Source of the DNA: Deltaproteobacteria bacterium
GTDB taxonomy: Bacteria; Myxococcota_A; UBA9160; UBA4427
Length of the DNA stretch: 32,614 nucleotides
NCBI GenBank assembly: GCA_019310975.1
Contig: JAFDDH010000068.1
Location: 1-32,614 of the forward strand
Reading direction: 5' to 3'
The notes beneath the pieces are model-generated. The model was not told where the DNA came from. It saw nothing but the letters and a program-made list of their open reading frames with translations, and searched no databases. Position 1 is the first letter of the stretch, and each line of letters begins with the position of its first letter. This document shows, piece after piece, positions 15,401 to 22,970 of this stretch. Position numbers and translations under genes: made by a program.

Positions 15401-16198
15401 GCCGCCCGCCTGCGGCTCGGCGGGCGGCGGGGTGTGGCCGAAGGCCGGGCAGACGTCCTTGTACTCGCACCACGGACACAGGTTGTTCTTCTGGGCCGGG
15501 AAATGCGTTTCGGCCTGGATCCGGTCGATCAGCTCGATCGTCTCTCGCTGGAGCGCCTCGAGCTGCTCCGGCGTGCGCGTGGAAGTGCACGTCCGACCCC
15601 GCGCGAGGTAGTGCCAGACGAGACGGATCGGCGCGTCGGTTTCGAGCTGGCGCGCCACGCCGATCTGGTAGAGGGCGAGCTGCCGGTCGGTGTCGAGCTT
15701 CTTCTGGCTCGGCACGTAGCTACCGGTCTTGTAGTCCTGGATCTCGATCACGCCATCGCGCGTTCGAACGATCCGGTCGATGACTCCCTGGATTTCGTAC
15801 TGGCCGGCCTCGTCGAGATCGAAGACCACGCGTTGCTCGATACCCAGGGTCTCGCCCTCGTCGAAGGGGTAATGACGGCGGTAGTGATTCTCGATGCACT
15901 GAGCACCCAGATCGCGGTAGTGCGAAACGTCCATCCCCTGCTTGACGATCTTCACGCGCGTCGGGTCGTAGTGCTCGTCGAAGAGCGCGTAGTAGCGCTT
16001 CTGCACCTTCGGGAGCGAGGGGATCCGCTCCTCCTCGACGAATCGATACAGCCGCTCGAGCACTTCGTGGACGCGCTTGCCCACGAAGGCCTCGATGCCC
16101 TCCGTCCGCTGCGGAAGACCCTGCACATAGCGGAAGTAGAACTTCTTCTTGCAGGTCTCGAAGCTCGAGAGGCGCGAGTGGCTGTAGAGCGTGGGCAT
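15368..16198 (-). CDS. RecB-family PD-(D/E)XK nuclease with Fe-S-type cysteines
   Basis: A 276-residue stand-alone RecB-like nuclease domain (PDDEXK_1). It starts at ATG 16198, with GGAG 5 nt upstream; a longer frame to 16717 is antisense to cysE. The catalytic core is IQGVIDRIVR followed by IEIQDYKTG (Asp ... (D/E)-x-K). Four cysteines, one at the start (SSFETCKKKF) and three at the end (LCPWCEYKDVC), fit the Fe-S cluster arrangement of AddB, Cas4 and related nucleases. Role is probably DNA end processing. No cas or add genes lie nearby, so neither Cas4 nor AddAB can be claimed. The C-terminal tail (GDPDQGAEPQA) is encoded by a dispersed repeat. Confidence 0.87.
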   Translation of the reverse strand: MPTLYSHSRLSSFETCKKKFYFRYVQGLPQRTEGIEAFVGKRVHEVLERLYRFVEEERIPSLPKVQKRYYALFDEHYDPTRVKIVKQGMDVSHYRDLGAQCIENHYRRHYPFDEGETLGIEQRVVFDLDEAGQYEIQGVIDRIVRTRDGVIEIQDYKTGSYVPSQKKLDTDRQLALYQIGVARQLETDAPIRLVWHYLARGRTCTSTRTPEQLEALQRETIELIDRIQAETHFPAQKNNLCPWCEYKDVCPAFGHTPPPAEPQAGGDPDQGAEPQA

Positions 16199-16226
16199 TC
16201 GTCTCCGCCGGGGGGCCGCTCGCTGC

Positions 16227-16232
16227 ATCATA
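16227..16232 (-). promoter_or_regulatory. Candidate -10 of the PD-(D/E)XK gene
   Basis: TATGAT (five of six consensus) reads on the minus strand 28 nt before the ATG at 16198. No clear -35 at 17 nt. The partner plus-strand element for cysE is TAGAAT at 16289-16294, 37 nt before its ATG, also without a clear -35. The 133-bp gap between the two genes is thus a divergent promoter region. Confidence 0.35.
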
Positions 16233-16288
16233 GAGGCTGCCGGCGAGGTCGCCACGGGCGTTCCGGGGGCACGATTGTGGGCATGAGC

Positions 16289-16294
16289 TAGAAT
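16289..16294 (+). promoter_or_regulatory. Candidate -10 of cysE
   Basis: TAGAAT in an AT-richer patch (TAGAATAATCC) 37 nt upstream of the cysE ATG. The -35 is not recognisable, so confidence is low. Confidence 0.35.
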
Positions 16295-16331
16295 AATCCG
16301 GCGTTCTGCGGGGAGCGTCGGAGGAGACCAG

Positions 16332-17318
16332 ATGGCTGCCAATGCATCCGGCGTCGGGCCGCGCAGCGACTCGGACGAGCCGGTGACTGTGCGCGCCGCG
16401 GAGCGGCGCGCACGTGTAGCGGGCGCGCCGCAGGCGGATCCCCATGGCGGCTGCCCGCCGGAGGCGATCGAGGCCGCTGTGCGCGGTCTCTCCGGCTGTT
16501 CTGAGGACCCGCTCTCGCAGGCGGTTTGCCGGGGCATCGTCGATCCCGCGCACGTGGTGGCCTGGACGGCACGCACCGAGCGTCTGCTCCGCTTCCAATT
16601 CGATCGCTCCGAGCTGCGCGTCGAGATCCCCGCAGTGGCCGAGCAGCTGACCGAGCTCTTGCGCCAGGTCGATCTGCCGGAGAATACGAGCGCCGCGAGC
16701 GTGACCGCCGACTTCATCGTCCGCCTCGTGGGACTTCGAGAGATGCTCTCCGATGACGTGGCCGCGGCCTTCGCGGGTGATCCGGCTGCGACCGGCTACG
16801 AGGAGATCGCGGTCGCGTATCCATCGGTGCTCGCGCTCTCGATTCATCGCATCGCCCACGAGCTATACCTGCGTGGCGTCCCGCTGATCCCGCGCATCAT
16901 GAGCGAGTCGGCACACGACCGCACGGGCATCGACATCCACCCGGGCGCGCGCATCGGCGGGCACTTCTTCATCGACCACGGCACCGGCGTCGTGATCGGC
17001 GAGACCACCGAGATTGGCCACAACGTCCGCCTCTACCAGGGCGTGACGCTGGGGGCGACCTCGCTGCGCGACGCCAGCTCGAAGCGAGGGGTCAAGCGTC
17101 ATCCCACCGTCGAGGACGACGTCACGATCTACGCCGGTGCCAAGATACTGGGTGGCGAGACTGTGATCGGGGCCGGCAGCGTGATCGGTGGAAATGTGTG
17201 GCTGACCGAGTCGGTTCCGCCGGGCTCGCGCGTGATGGCGGACCCGCCCCGCAACGTCGTGCACAGCGAGAACTCGCTCGGCGAGCCCCTGCCCCTGCAG
17301 CTGCCCTGGGAGGAGTAG
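16332..17318 (+). CDS. cysE: Serine O-acetyltransferase
   Basis: A 328-residue serine acetyltransferase of the longer EpsC/SrpH type. The N-terminal 180 residues are helical. The C-terminal left-handed beta helix of hexapeptide repeats begins at [20 protein letters not shown] and continues [18 protein letters not shown], ending PPRNVVHSE. The catalytic His/Asp pair (HPGA and DHG) is present. It makes O-acetylserine from serine and acetyl-CoA, the first step of cysteine synthesis. ATG 16332 has GGAG 5 nt upstream. Only 1 nt separates its stop from the CcmH-like start, so they are co-transcribed. Longer than the E. coli enzyme (273 residues) at the N-terminus. Confidence 0.95.
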   Translation: MAANASGVGPRSDSDEPVTVRAAERRARVAGAPQADPHGGCPPEAIEAAVRGLSGCSEDPLSQAVCRGIVDPAHVVAWTARTERLLRFQFDRSELRVEIPAVAEQLTELLRQVDLPENTSAASVTADFIVRLVGLREMLSDDVAAAFAGDPAATGYEEIAVAYPSVLALSIHRIAHELYLRGVPLIPRIMSESAHDRTGIDIHPGARIGGHFFIDHGTGVVIGETTEIGHNVRLYQGVTLGATSLRDASSKRGVKRHPTVEDDVTIYAGAKILGGETVIGAGSVIGGNVWLTESVPPGSRVMADPPRNVVHSENSLGEPLPLQLPWEE

Positions 17319-17319
17319 C

Positions 17320-17835
17320 GTGAGCCAACGGATGCGCGGAGCGCGCTTCGCAGCGCGACTGATCCTTGGCCTGGTCCTCGTACTCGGCTCCGCATCGTCG
17401 GTCTCCGCGGCCGAGGAGGCGAGCTGGGGCTACGCGCTCGCCCACGAGCTGATGAGTCCCTTCTGTCCCGGCCGGACACTCGCGGCCTGTCCCAGCGACA
17501 AGGCGGCCGAGTTGCGGCAGTGGATCCTCCTGCAGGAGGCCGCGGGCGCCACGCGCACACAGGTGATCGCCCAGCTCCACCAGCAGTTCGGCGATGTGAT
17601 CGACTCCAGCCCCGAGGCCGAGGGCTGGGGGCTCGCTGCGTGGCTCCTACCGATCGCCGCGCTGCTGGGCGGGGGCGCGATTGTGATCCTCGTGCTGCGG
17701 CGCATGACCGGCGGCGGCGACACCGCGAGCCTGGAGCCAGCGGCCGCGGCCATCGCGCAGACGGCTGCAATCGACTCCGACGATGCGGACCTCGAGCGGG
17801 TCGTCGACGAGGATCTCCGCGCGAGCGGCGTGTGA
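17320..17835 (+). CDS. CcmH/CycL-like cytochrome c biogenesis protein, variant Cys motif
   Basis: A 171-residue protein with a signal peptide (LILGLVLVLGSASSVSA), a small helical CcmH-like domain and a membrane anchor (WLLPIAALLGGGAIVILVL), then an acidic cytoplasmic tail. The domain aligns without gaps to CcmH (family LRCxxC...ADLR): here LMSPFCPGRTLAACPSDKAAELRQW. The first Cys of the CxxC pair is Ser, and a new Cys lies eight positions after the retained one, giving C-x7-C. CcmH normally keeps apocytochrome c cysteines reduced at the periplasmic face for heme attachment. No other ccm genes are here. It starts 1 nt after cysE and overlaps the adenosyltransferase by 4 nt. Function is inferred from family only. 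Confidence 0.8.
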   Translation: MSQRMRGARFAARLILGLVLVLGSASSVSAAEEASWGYALAHELMSPFCPGRTLAACPSDKAAELRQWILLQEAAGATRTQVIAQLHQQFGDVIDSSPEAEGWGLAAWLLPIAALLGGGAIVILVLRRMTGGGDTASLEPAAAAIAQTAAIDSDDADLERVVDEDLRASGV

Positions 17836-18386
17836 AGATCTATACCCGACGGGGCGATCGCGGCGATACAGATCTCGCCGGTGGCGGGCGGGTCGGCAAG
17901 GATGACCCGCGCGTCGAGGCCTACGGTGCCGTCGACGAGCTGAATGCCTTCGTGGGGATCGCGGCCGTGGAGGCGCTGCCCGAGTCGGCCCCGCTGCTCG
18001 AGCGCATCCAGCGTACGCTCTTTCGCATCGGTGCGGCATTGGCGACGAATCCGGATGCCGAGAAGAAGGCGCTTGCGGGCATCGGGGCCACCGACGATGA
18101 CGTGGCCGAGCTCGAGGCCGGTATCGACACCGTCGACACCGAGTTGTCGGCGCTACGCGCCTTCGTGCTGCCCGGCGGCACGCGCGCGGCCGCCGCGTTT
18201 CACGCGGCGCGCACGGTCTGCCGGCGGGCCGAGCGACGTGTGCTCTCGCTGGAGCGCCTCGCGCCGCTACCCGATGCGAGCGTTCGCTACTTGAACCGGC
18301 TCTCCGACCTGCTCTTCGTCCTGGCACGCCAGGCGAACCACCGCGCCGGGGTCGGTGATGTGGAGTGGACCGGCCGGGACGGCTGA
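17832..18386 (+). CDS. pduO: Cob(I)alamin adenosyltransferase (PduO type)
   Basis: A 184-residue PduO-type adenosyltransferase starting at GTG 17832, overlapping the previous stop as GTGA. The N-terminal ATP-binding signature is YTRRGDRGDTDLAGGGRVGKD, followed by VEAYGAVDELNAFVG. The C-terminal CRRAERRVLSL and RYLNRLSDLLFVLAR are the family's conserved ATP/cobalamin residues. It makes adenosylcobalamin from cob(I)alamin and ATP. This is the cofactor of the mutase encoded 1.3 kb away on the other strand with MeaB, so the three form a functional group despite opposite strands. Its 3' end overlaps a small minus-strand gene candidate. Confidence 0.95.
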   Translation: MKIYTRRGDRGDTDLAGGGRVGKDDPRVEAYGAVDELNAFVGIAAVEALPESAPLLERIQRTLFRIGAALATNPDAEKKALAGIGATDDDVAELEAGIDTVDTELSALRAFVLPGGTRAAAAFHAARTVCRRAERRVLSLERLAPLPDASVRYLNRLSDLLFVLARQANHRAGVGDVEWTGRDG

Positions 18387-18530
18387 GGCGGGCAAGTCGT
18401 GCAGGCCGGGTCGGGCGCGGCCGATATAACGCTCGGGCCGCTCGATTTGACGGCGGATCAGCGTGCCGATCACCAGTCCCGCCAGCAGCGAGCCGAGCAG
18501 CGCCATCACGATGATCCGGATCAGCTTCAC
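18267..18530 (-). CDS. Small membrane protein, unknown function
   Basis: An 87-residue candidate starting at GTG 18530, preceded by GGGAGGGGAG, a strong ribosome binding site. Residues 1-25 form a clear transmembrane helix (LIRIIVMALLGSLLAGLVIG) followed by a basic patch (RRQIERPER). The last 40 residues lie antisense to the adenosyltransferase 3' end, an overlap of 120 nt. It lies downstream of meaB and the repeat at 18578-18681. The helix and start support a real gene; the antisense-coded tail may be read out of necessity because no earlier stop exists. No family recognised. Confidence 0.5.
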   Translation of the reverse strand: MKLIRIIVMALLGSLLAGLVIGTLIRRQIERPERYIGRARPGLHDLPASAVPAGPLHITDPGAVVRLACQDEEQVGEPVQVANARIG

Positions 18531-18577
18531 GAGAGTGCTCCCCTCCCTGCAAGGGCCTTGACGCGAAATATTCGATC

Positions 18578-18681
18578 TCGGCTTGCCGCAGCTGCGCGGC
18601 TTCATGCCGCGCAGGCTTAGCGATCGAAATCTCCGATTTCGGCTTGCCGCAGCTGCGCGGCTTCATGCCGCGCAAGCTTAG
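18578..18681. repeat. 61-bp-spaced direct repeat with hairpins, at meaB 3' end
   Basis: Two 43-bp copies (18578-18620 and 18639-18681) differ at one base and are 61 bp apart. Each contains GCGCGGC-TTCAT-GCCGCGC, a 7-bp stem with a 5-nt loop, an adjoining GCAGCTGC palindrome, and an outer GCTTGC/GCAAGC-type pair in one copy. Between copies GAAATC-TCC-GATTTC makes another small hairpin. The structure resembles a REP/BIME unit. The second copy ends on the meaB stop codon (18678-18680). Confidence 0.8.
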
Positions 18682-19676
18682 GACTTTCTGAGAGCGTCCT
18701 CGATTTCGTGCGAGAGGTCGAGGACGAGCCGGAATGGGCTGCGGTTGACCGCGTCCTCGATTCGCCGGCGCAGCTTCGCAGTGCCCCCGACCCGATCGAG
18801 CCCATACTCGCCGTGGCGGGCCCGCAGAGACTCCAATACGAAGGCCGTGCCGGCCTGGGCACGCCGCTTCTCCCAGCCGCCCGTCTGCTGCATATGCTCG
18901 CGGTGGGCCGTGAGCGCAGTCGCGAGCTCGTCGATACCCACGCGATCGCGCGCCGATGTCAGCAGTACGGGCGCTTGCCATCCATCCGACCCAGCGGGCT
19001 CGCCGAGGGAAAGGCCGGCGATCAGCTCGACGCGTGTGCGCTCAGCCACCGGACCGATATCCGCCTTGTTGACCACGAAGACGTCCGGTAGCTCCAGGAT
19101 GCCGGCCTTCATGAATTGGAGCATGTCGCCCGCTCCCGGCTGGGCGACGAAGACCAGCGTGTCGACCAGGTTCGCGACGTCGCACTCGGATTGGCCCACA
19201 CCCACGGTCTCGATGAACACCCAGTCGTACACCGCGGAGAGTACTGTGGCGCTCGCCTGGGTGGCGTCCGCGAGGCCGCCGAGGCGGTCGCGTGCCGCCA
19301 TCGAGCGCAGGAATACGCCCTGCTCGCGCGCGCTGGCGCCGAGCCGCATGCGGTCGCCGAGCAGCGCACCGCCCGAGCGCTGGCTGGACGGATCAACGGC
19401 GATCACGCCGATCCCGCTCCCGTCCTTGCGCAGCCGGCCCACCAGGGCATCGAGCAGGGAGGATTTGCCGGCACCCGGGGCGCCGGTCATGCCGACCCGC
19501 TGCACCGAGTCGGTGCTCGGCGACTGGGCCAGAGCGTCCAGAAGCTCGAATGCCAGCTCGCGCTCTTCGGGTCGGCGATCGTCGACGAGATTGAGGGCCT
19601 CGGATACAGCGGACCGGTCCCCAGCGGCCAGGCCGTCGAGCAGTCGCGATACGCGGGTGTCGGAGGCCGGGGGCAA
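18678..19676 (-). CDS. meaB: MeaB/ArgK-family GTPase, mutase chaperone
   Basis: A 332-residue G3E-type GTPase of the MeaB/ArgK/MMAA family. The P-loop is GAPGAGKS (residues 65-72), the switch region includes FIETVGVGQSECDVANLVD, and NKAD is the base-recognition motif. MeaB gates cofactor loading and protects adenosylcobalamin-dependent acyl-CoA mutases from inactivation. It starts at TTG 19676, 4 nt after the mutase stop, in line with coupling. An adenosyltransferase on the opposite strand nearby supports the role. The stop codon is embedded in a REP-like repeat. Older annotation as an arginine/ornithine transport kinase is not supported. Confidence 0.95.
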   Translation of the reverse strand: MPPASDTRVSRLLDGLAAGDRSAVSEALNLVDDRRPEERELAFELLDALAQSPSTDSVQRVGMTGAPGAGKSSLLDALVGRLRKDGSGIGVIAVDPSSQRSGGALLGDRMRLGASAREQGVFLRSMAARDRLGGLADATQASATVLSAVYDWVFIETVGVGQSECDVANLVDTLVFVAQPGAGDMLQFMKAGILELPDVFVVNKADIGPVAERTRVELIAGLSLGEPAGSDGWQAPVLLTSARDRVGIDELATALTAHREHMQQTGGWEKRRAQAGTAFVLESLRARHGEYGLDRVGGTAKLRRRIEDAVNRSPFRLVLDLSHEIEDALRKS

Positions 19677-19680
19677 GCGC

Positions 19681-21660
19681 CTAGGCCTGGGCTTCGGACA
19701 CGACGTCGACGACCTCGTTCATGATCTGGGTGAGGTCGAAGTCCTTCGGCGTATAGACACGCTTTACACCCGCCTCCACCAGGCGCGCCGCGTCCTCCTC
19801 GGGGATGATGCCGCCCACCACGACCGGAATGTGCTCGAGGCCCTCTTTGCGCAGGCCGTCGAGCACGTCGATCACCAACACGCCGTGCGATCCCGAGAGG
19901 ATCGAGAGGCCGATCACGTGCACGCCCTCGTCGCTCGCGGACTGCACGATCTCGTCCGGTGTGAGGCGGATGCCGTCATACACGACCTCCATGCCGACAT
20001 CGCGCGCCTTCACGGCGATCTGCTCGGCGCCATTGCTGTGGCCGTCGAGGCCGGGCTTGCCGACCAGGATCTTGAGCCGTCGGCCCAGGCGCTCCGCGAG
20101 CTCGTCGACACGTGCCCGTACGGCGTCGATGCGGTCGCCGGAGGGCGCCACCCGGGCCGCTCCCACTCCAGTGGGCGCGCGATACTCCCCGAAGACCCTG
20201 CGCAGTGTGTCGGCCCACTCGCCGGTCGTGACACCGGCGTGCGCACAGCGGATCGAGGCGGGTACCACATTGTCCGAGCCCTTGGTCGCATCCTCGAGGC
20301 CGCGCAGTGCTGCATCCACGTCCTTCTGGTTGCGCCGGCTGCGGAAGGCCTGCAGCCGCTCGACCTGTCGGATCTCGGCTCGCTCGTCGACCTTGAAGAT
20401 CGCGTCGTCGCCGCCGCCGGTGAGCGGCGACGGGACCGTCTCCTGGAAGCGGTTGACCCCCACCACCACAAGGGCGCCGGACTCGATGTCGCGAATCCGG
20501 CGTGAATGGGATTCGACGAGGGCCTGCTTCATGTAGGCATTGTCGACCGCTGCGACGGCACCGCCCATCTCCAGCACCTTCTGGAGCTCCGCCTTCGAAG
20601 CCTTCACGAGGTCGGCCGTGAGCCCCTCGATGACGTGCGAGCCGTCGAAGATGTCAGGGTATTCGAGCAGGTCCGTCTCGTGGGCCAGGATCTGCTGCGT
20701 GCGAAGCGAGAGCTGCTGGTCCCACGGACGCGGCAAGCCCAGCGCCTCGTTCCAGGCCGGAAGCTGCAGCGAGCGCGTGCGTGCTCGCTTGGAGAGCGTT
20801 ACGCCCAGCGCTTCGAGCGCGATGCGCACGATGTTGTTCTCGGGCTGTGCCTCGCAGAGGCCCAGGCTGTTCACCTGCACGCCATAGCGGAAGCGCAGCA
20901 TCTTCTCGTCGTGGATCCCGTAGCGCTCGCGCCCGATCTCCTGCCATAGGGCCGTCATTGCGCGGCATTTGCTGACCTCCTCGATGAAGCGGATGCCGGC
21001 GTTCAGGAAGAATGAGATGCGGCCGAAGACCTTTGGGATCACGGCTTCGGGTACATCCTCGCGCGCCTTCACAGCGTCGAGCACAGCCACCGCATTCGCC
21101 ATTGCGAAGGCGATCTCCTGGATCGGCGTCGCGCCCGCCTCCTGCAGGTGGTAGGAACAGATGTTGATCGGGTTCCACTTGGGGATGTTCTCCACCGTGT
21201 ACGCCACGATGTCACTGGTCAGACGCAGGGAGGGCTCGGGCGGGAATACGTAGGTTCCGCGCGAGAGGTACTCCTTGATGATGTCGTTCTGGGTCGTTCC
21301 ACCCAGCTGGTTCGGCGTCACGCCCTGGCGCTCGGCCACCGCTACGTAGAGTGCCAGTAGCCAGCCGGCGGTCGCGTTGATGGTCATCGACGTGTTCATG
21401 CGATCGAGGGGGATCTGCTCGAAGAGCGTCGCCATGTCGTCGATGTGGCAGACCGGCACGCCGACTTTGCCGACCTCGCCGCGCGCCAGCGGGTGGTCGG
21501 AGTCGTATCCGGTCTGCGTGGGGAGATCGAAGGCGATCGAGAGGCCTGTCTGGCCGCGGGCGAGATTGCCGCGGTAGAGCTCGTTGCTGGCCCGGGCCGA
21601 GGAGTGTCCCGAGTAGGTCCGGATCAGCCAGGGGCGGTCGCGCTTCGCGTCGGAAGCCAT
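19681..21660 (-). CDS. meaA: MeaA-type acyl-CoA mutase, probably ethylmalonyl-CoA mutase
   Basis: A 659-residue single-chain B12 mutase starting at ATG 21660, with GAGGGA 5 nt upstream; a longer open frame is non-conserved. The N-terminal catalytic barrel shows RTYSGHSSARASNELY, FDLPTQTGYDSDHPLARGEV and the NTSMTINATAGWLL block. The C-terminal B12-binding domain has DGHSNG (539-544), with His541 as the cobalt ligand. The FDLPTQTGYDSDH and GEVGKVGVP segments match the MeaA/ethylmalonyl-CoA mutase branch rather than methylmalonyl-CoA mutase, which has FDLATHRGYDSD. It would convert (2R)-ethylmalonyl-CoA to methylsuccinyl-CoA. Paired with meaB, 4 nt behind. Methylmalonyl- or isobutyryl-CoA activity cannot be fully excluded. 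Confidence 0.9.
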   Translation of the reverse strand: MASDAKRDRPWLIRTYSGHSSARASNELYRGNLARGQTGLSIAFDLPTQTGYDSDHPLARGEVGKVGVPVCHIDDMATLFEQIPLDRMNTSMTINATAGWLLALYVAVAERQGVTPNQLGGTTQNDIIKEYLSRGTYVFPPEPSLRLTSDIVAYTVENIPKWNPINICSYHLQEAGATPIQEIAFAMANAVAVLDAVKAREDVPEAVIPKVFGRISFFLNAGIRFIEEVSKCRAMTALWQEIGRERYGIHDEKMLRFRYGVQVNSLGLCEAQPENNIVRIALEALGVTLSKRARTRSLQLPAWNEALGLPRPWDQQLSLRTQQILAHETDLLEYPDIFDGSHVIEGLTADLVKASKAELQKVLEMGGAVAAVDNAYMKQALVESHSRRIRDIESGALVVVGVNRFQETVPSPLTGGGDDAIFKVDERAEIRQVERLQAFRSRRNQKDVDAALRGLEDATKGSDNVVPASIRCAHAGVTTGEWADTLRRVFGEYRAPTGVGAARVAPSGDRIDAVRARVDELAERLGRRLKILVGKPGLDGHSNGAEQIAVKARDVGMEVVYDGIRLTPDEIVQSASDEGVHVIGLSILSGSHGVLVIDVLDGLRKEGLEHIPVVVGGIIPEEDAARLVEAGVKRVYTPKDFDLTQIMNEVVDVVSEAQA

Positions 21661-21844
21661 ACTTCCCTCGTCGGGTGGGTTGCGGGCCGAGGACCGTCGG
21701 CCCCGGTCCAAGTATCGGATAAAGCTATCGAAAGGCAGCGGAGGGAACAAACGGAACCCGGCTGCCGGGCCGTGTGTGGGCCCCGCTCGCAATTGGCGCT
21801 CGACGCTGCGGTGCGGGCGCGTGCCGGCGATCCAACCCGTCGGG

Positions 21845-22723
21845 TCAGCGACCATCCACGAGACGCCAGGCGTCTTGGAAGTAGCTGAGCATCGTCTCGT
21901 CGACCCGCCCGTCGCGGTTCTCGCCGCCCCAGAGTGAGACCGTATTGCGCGCCGACCAGCTGGCAATGCGGGTGTAGCAATTGTCGAAGGGCACGACGAA
22001 GCGCTCGATGCCGCGCCGGGCCAGATGGGCGGAGAACCAGATGTCGTCCTGGAAGAAGGCTTCCTTGGGTGCCGCGCTGTAGTCGAAGACGTCCTCGCTG
22101 AAGTAGCGCGATCGAACCAGGTAGCTCCCGCTGCCTTGAATGATCTCGATCGGTTCGGGCTGGCCGAGGTTCTCCCCCAATTGGGTGTTGCGTGCGTGGA
22201 TCCGGAAGCCGGCCGGGACGCAGAAGCCGCGCGCGCAGACCACGGCTTCGGGCAGCTTCTGATTCCAGTCGACGAGCGTCTCGATCATGTTGCGCGGATA
22301 GATCTGATCGTCATCGGTCACGACGATACGCGTGTCGGGTTCTTTCTCGCGCGCGAGCGTCGGGAGAAGCTTGGTGGCCGGGCCCATATCCTCGCCGCAG
22401 TCGATCACATGAACCGGGCCGTACTCGGTCAGGAATGCCGGCAGCTCGTAGCCCCGGCCCTCTCGTCGCGATTCGTTGGGCAGATTCAGGTAGATCGCAT
22501 CCGGCCGTCGAGTCTGGTCCAGGAGGGAGTTGAGCGTTGGGCGAATTCGATCGATCCGGTCCGGGATGGTCGTGAGCGAGACGACCACACGATCAGGCAC
22601 GTCAGAGCGCGAGGCTCTCTCGTAGCGGCGAACGCAGGCCCGGGCACTCGCCCGATGCAGATACACGAAGCGGATCAGCTCCTGCGCCCAGCTCACGGGA
22701 CGACGCAGCATCGGCTGAGTCAT
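21845..22723 (-). CDS. GT-A family glycosyltransferase, substrate unknown
   Basis: A 292-residue protein. Residues 45-60 (VVSLTTIPDRIDRIRPTLNSLL) and the RIVVTDDDQIYP segment (DxD metal/nucleotide site, about 130-140) fit a GT-A glycosyltransferase; GSGSYLVRS and FFQDDIWFSAHL fit the acceptor-side region. The protein lacks a signal peptide or membrane segment. These enzymes move a sugar from a nucleotide donor to a surface or lipid acceptor. It precedes meaA on the same strand with 184 nt between, long enough for separate promoters, and is divergent from the srkA-like gene. No polysaccharide cluster is present. Confidence 0.78.
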   Translation of the reverse strand: MTQPMLRRPVSWAQELIRFVYLHRASARACVRRYERASRSDVPDRVVVSLTTIPDRIDRIRPTLNSLLDQTRRPDAIYLNLPNESRREGRGYELPAFLTEYGPVHVIDCGEDMGPATKLLPTLAREKEPDTRIVVTDDDQIYPRNMIETLVDWNQKLPEAVVCARGFCVPAGFRIHARNTQLGENLGQPEPIEIIQGSGSYLVRSRYFSEDVFDYSAAPKEAFFQDDIWFSAHLARRGIERFVVPFDNCYTRIASWSARNTVSLWGGENRDGRVDETMLSYFQDAWRLVDGR

Positions 22724-22957
22724 TCGCCCGGTCCGGAGTGGCGCTGCGATGCGGCGAGGTCGGGTTCATCGTCGAGCGACTGCGCGTGTGCTCGCTCGCG
22801 GGTCATCGGATGCACGCGGCAAGTCAACCTCCGATCCAGAGAGACGTCAAGCGCGGACGGTCGCGCACGAGGGGGTCCCGTTGCAGGCGATCACGCGGTC
22901 GGGCGGAGGCGTGTCGGTGTTTCGATCACAGATTCTTTCCGGTCGCCGAACGTGGGG

Positions 22958-22963
22958 TACCCT
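22958..22963 (+). promoter_or_regulatory. Candidate -10 element (leaderless) of the srkA-like gene
   Basis: TACCCT (TANNNT) lies 7 nt before the ATG at 22971; only a weak GTGGGG precedes it and there is no Shine-Dalgarno sequence in the usual place. Same spacing as at 2488, 24649 and 31134. The remaining 22724-22957 between the divergent genes shows no other obvious signal. Confidence 0.3.
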
Positions 22964-22970
22964 GCCGGCG

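Noticed and set aside
15368-16198. Cas4 or AddB assignment for the PD-(D/E)XK protein
   Set aside because: The cysteine pattern is shared by several RecB-type nucleases and there are no cas or add genes in the window.
19681-21966. 761-codon form of the mutase
   Set aside because: The first 100 residues are not mutase-like; ATG 21660 with GAGGGA fits the family length.
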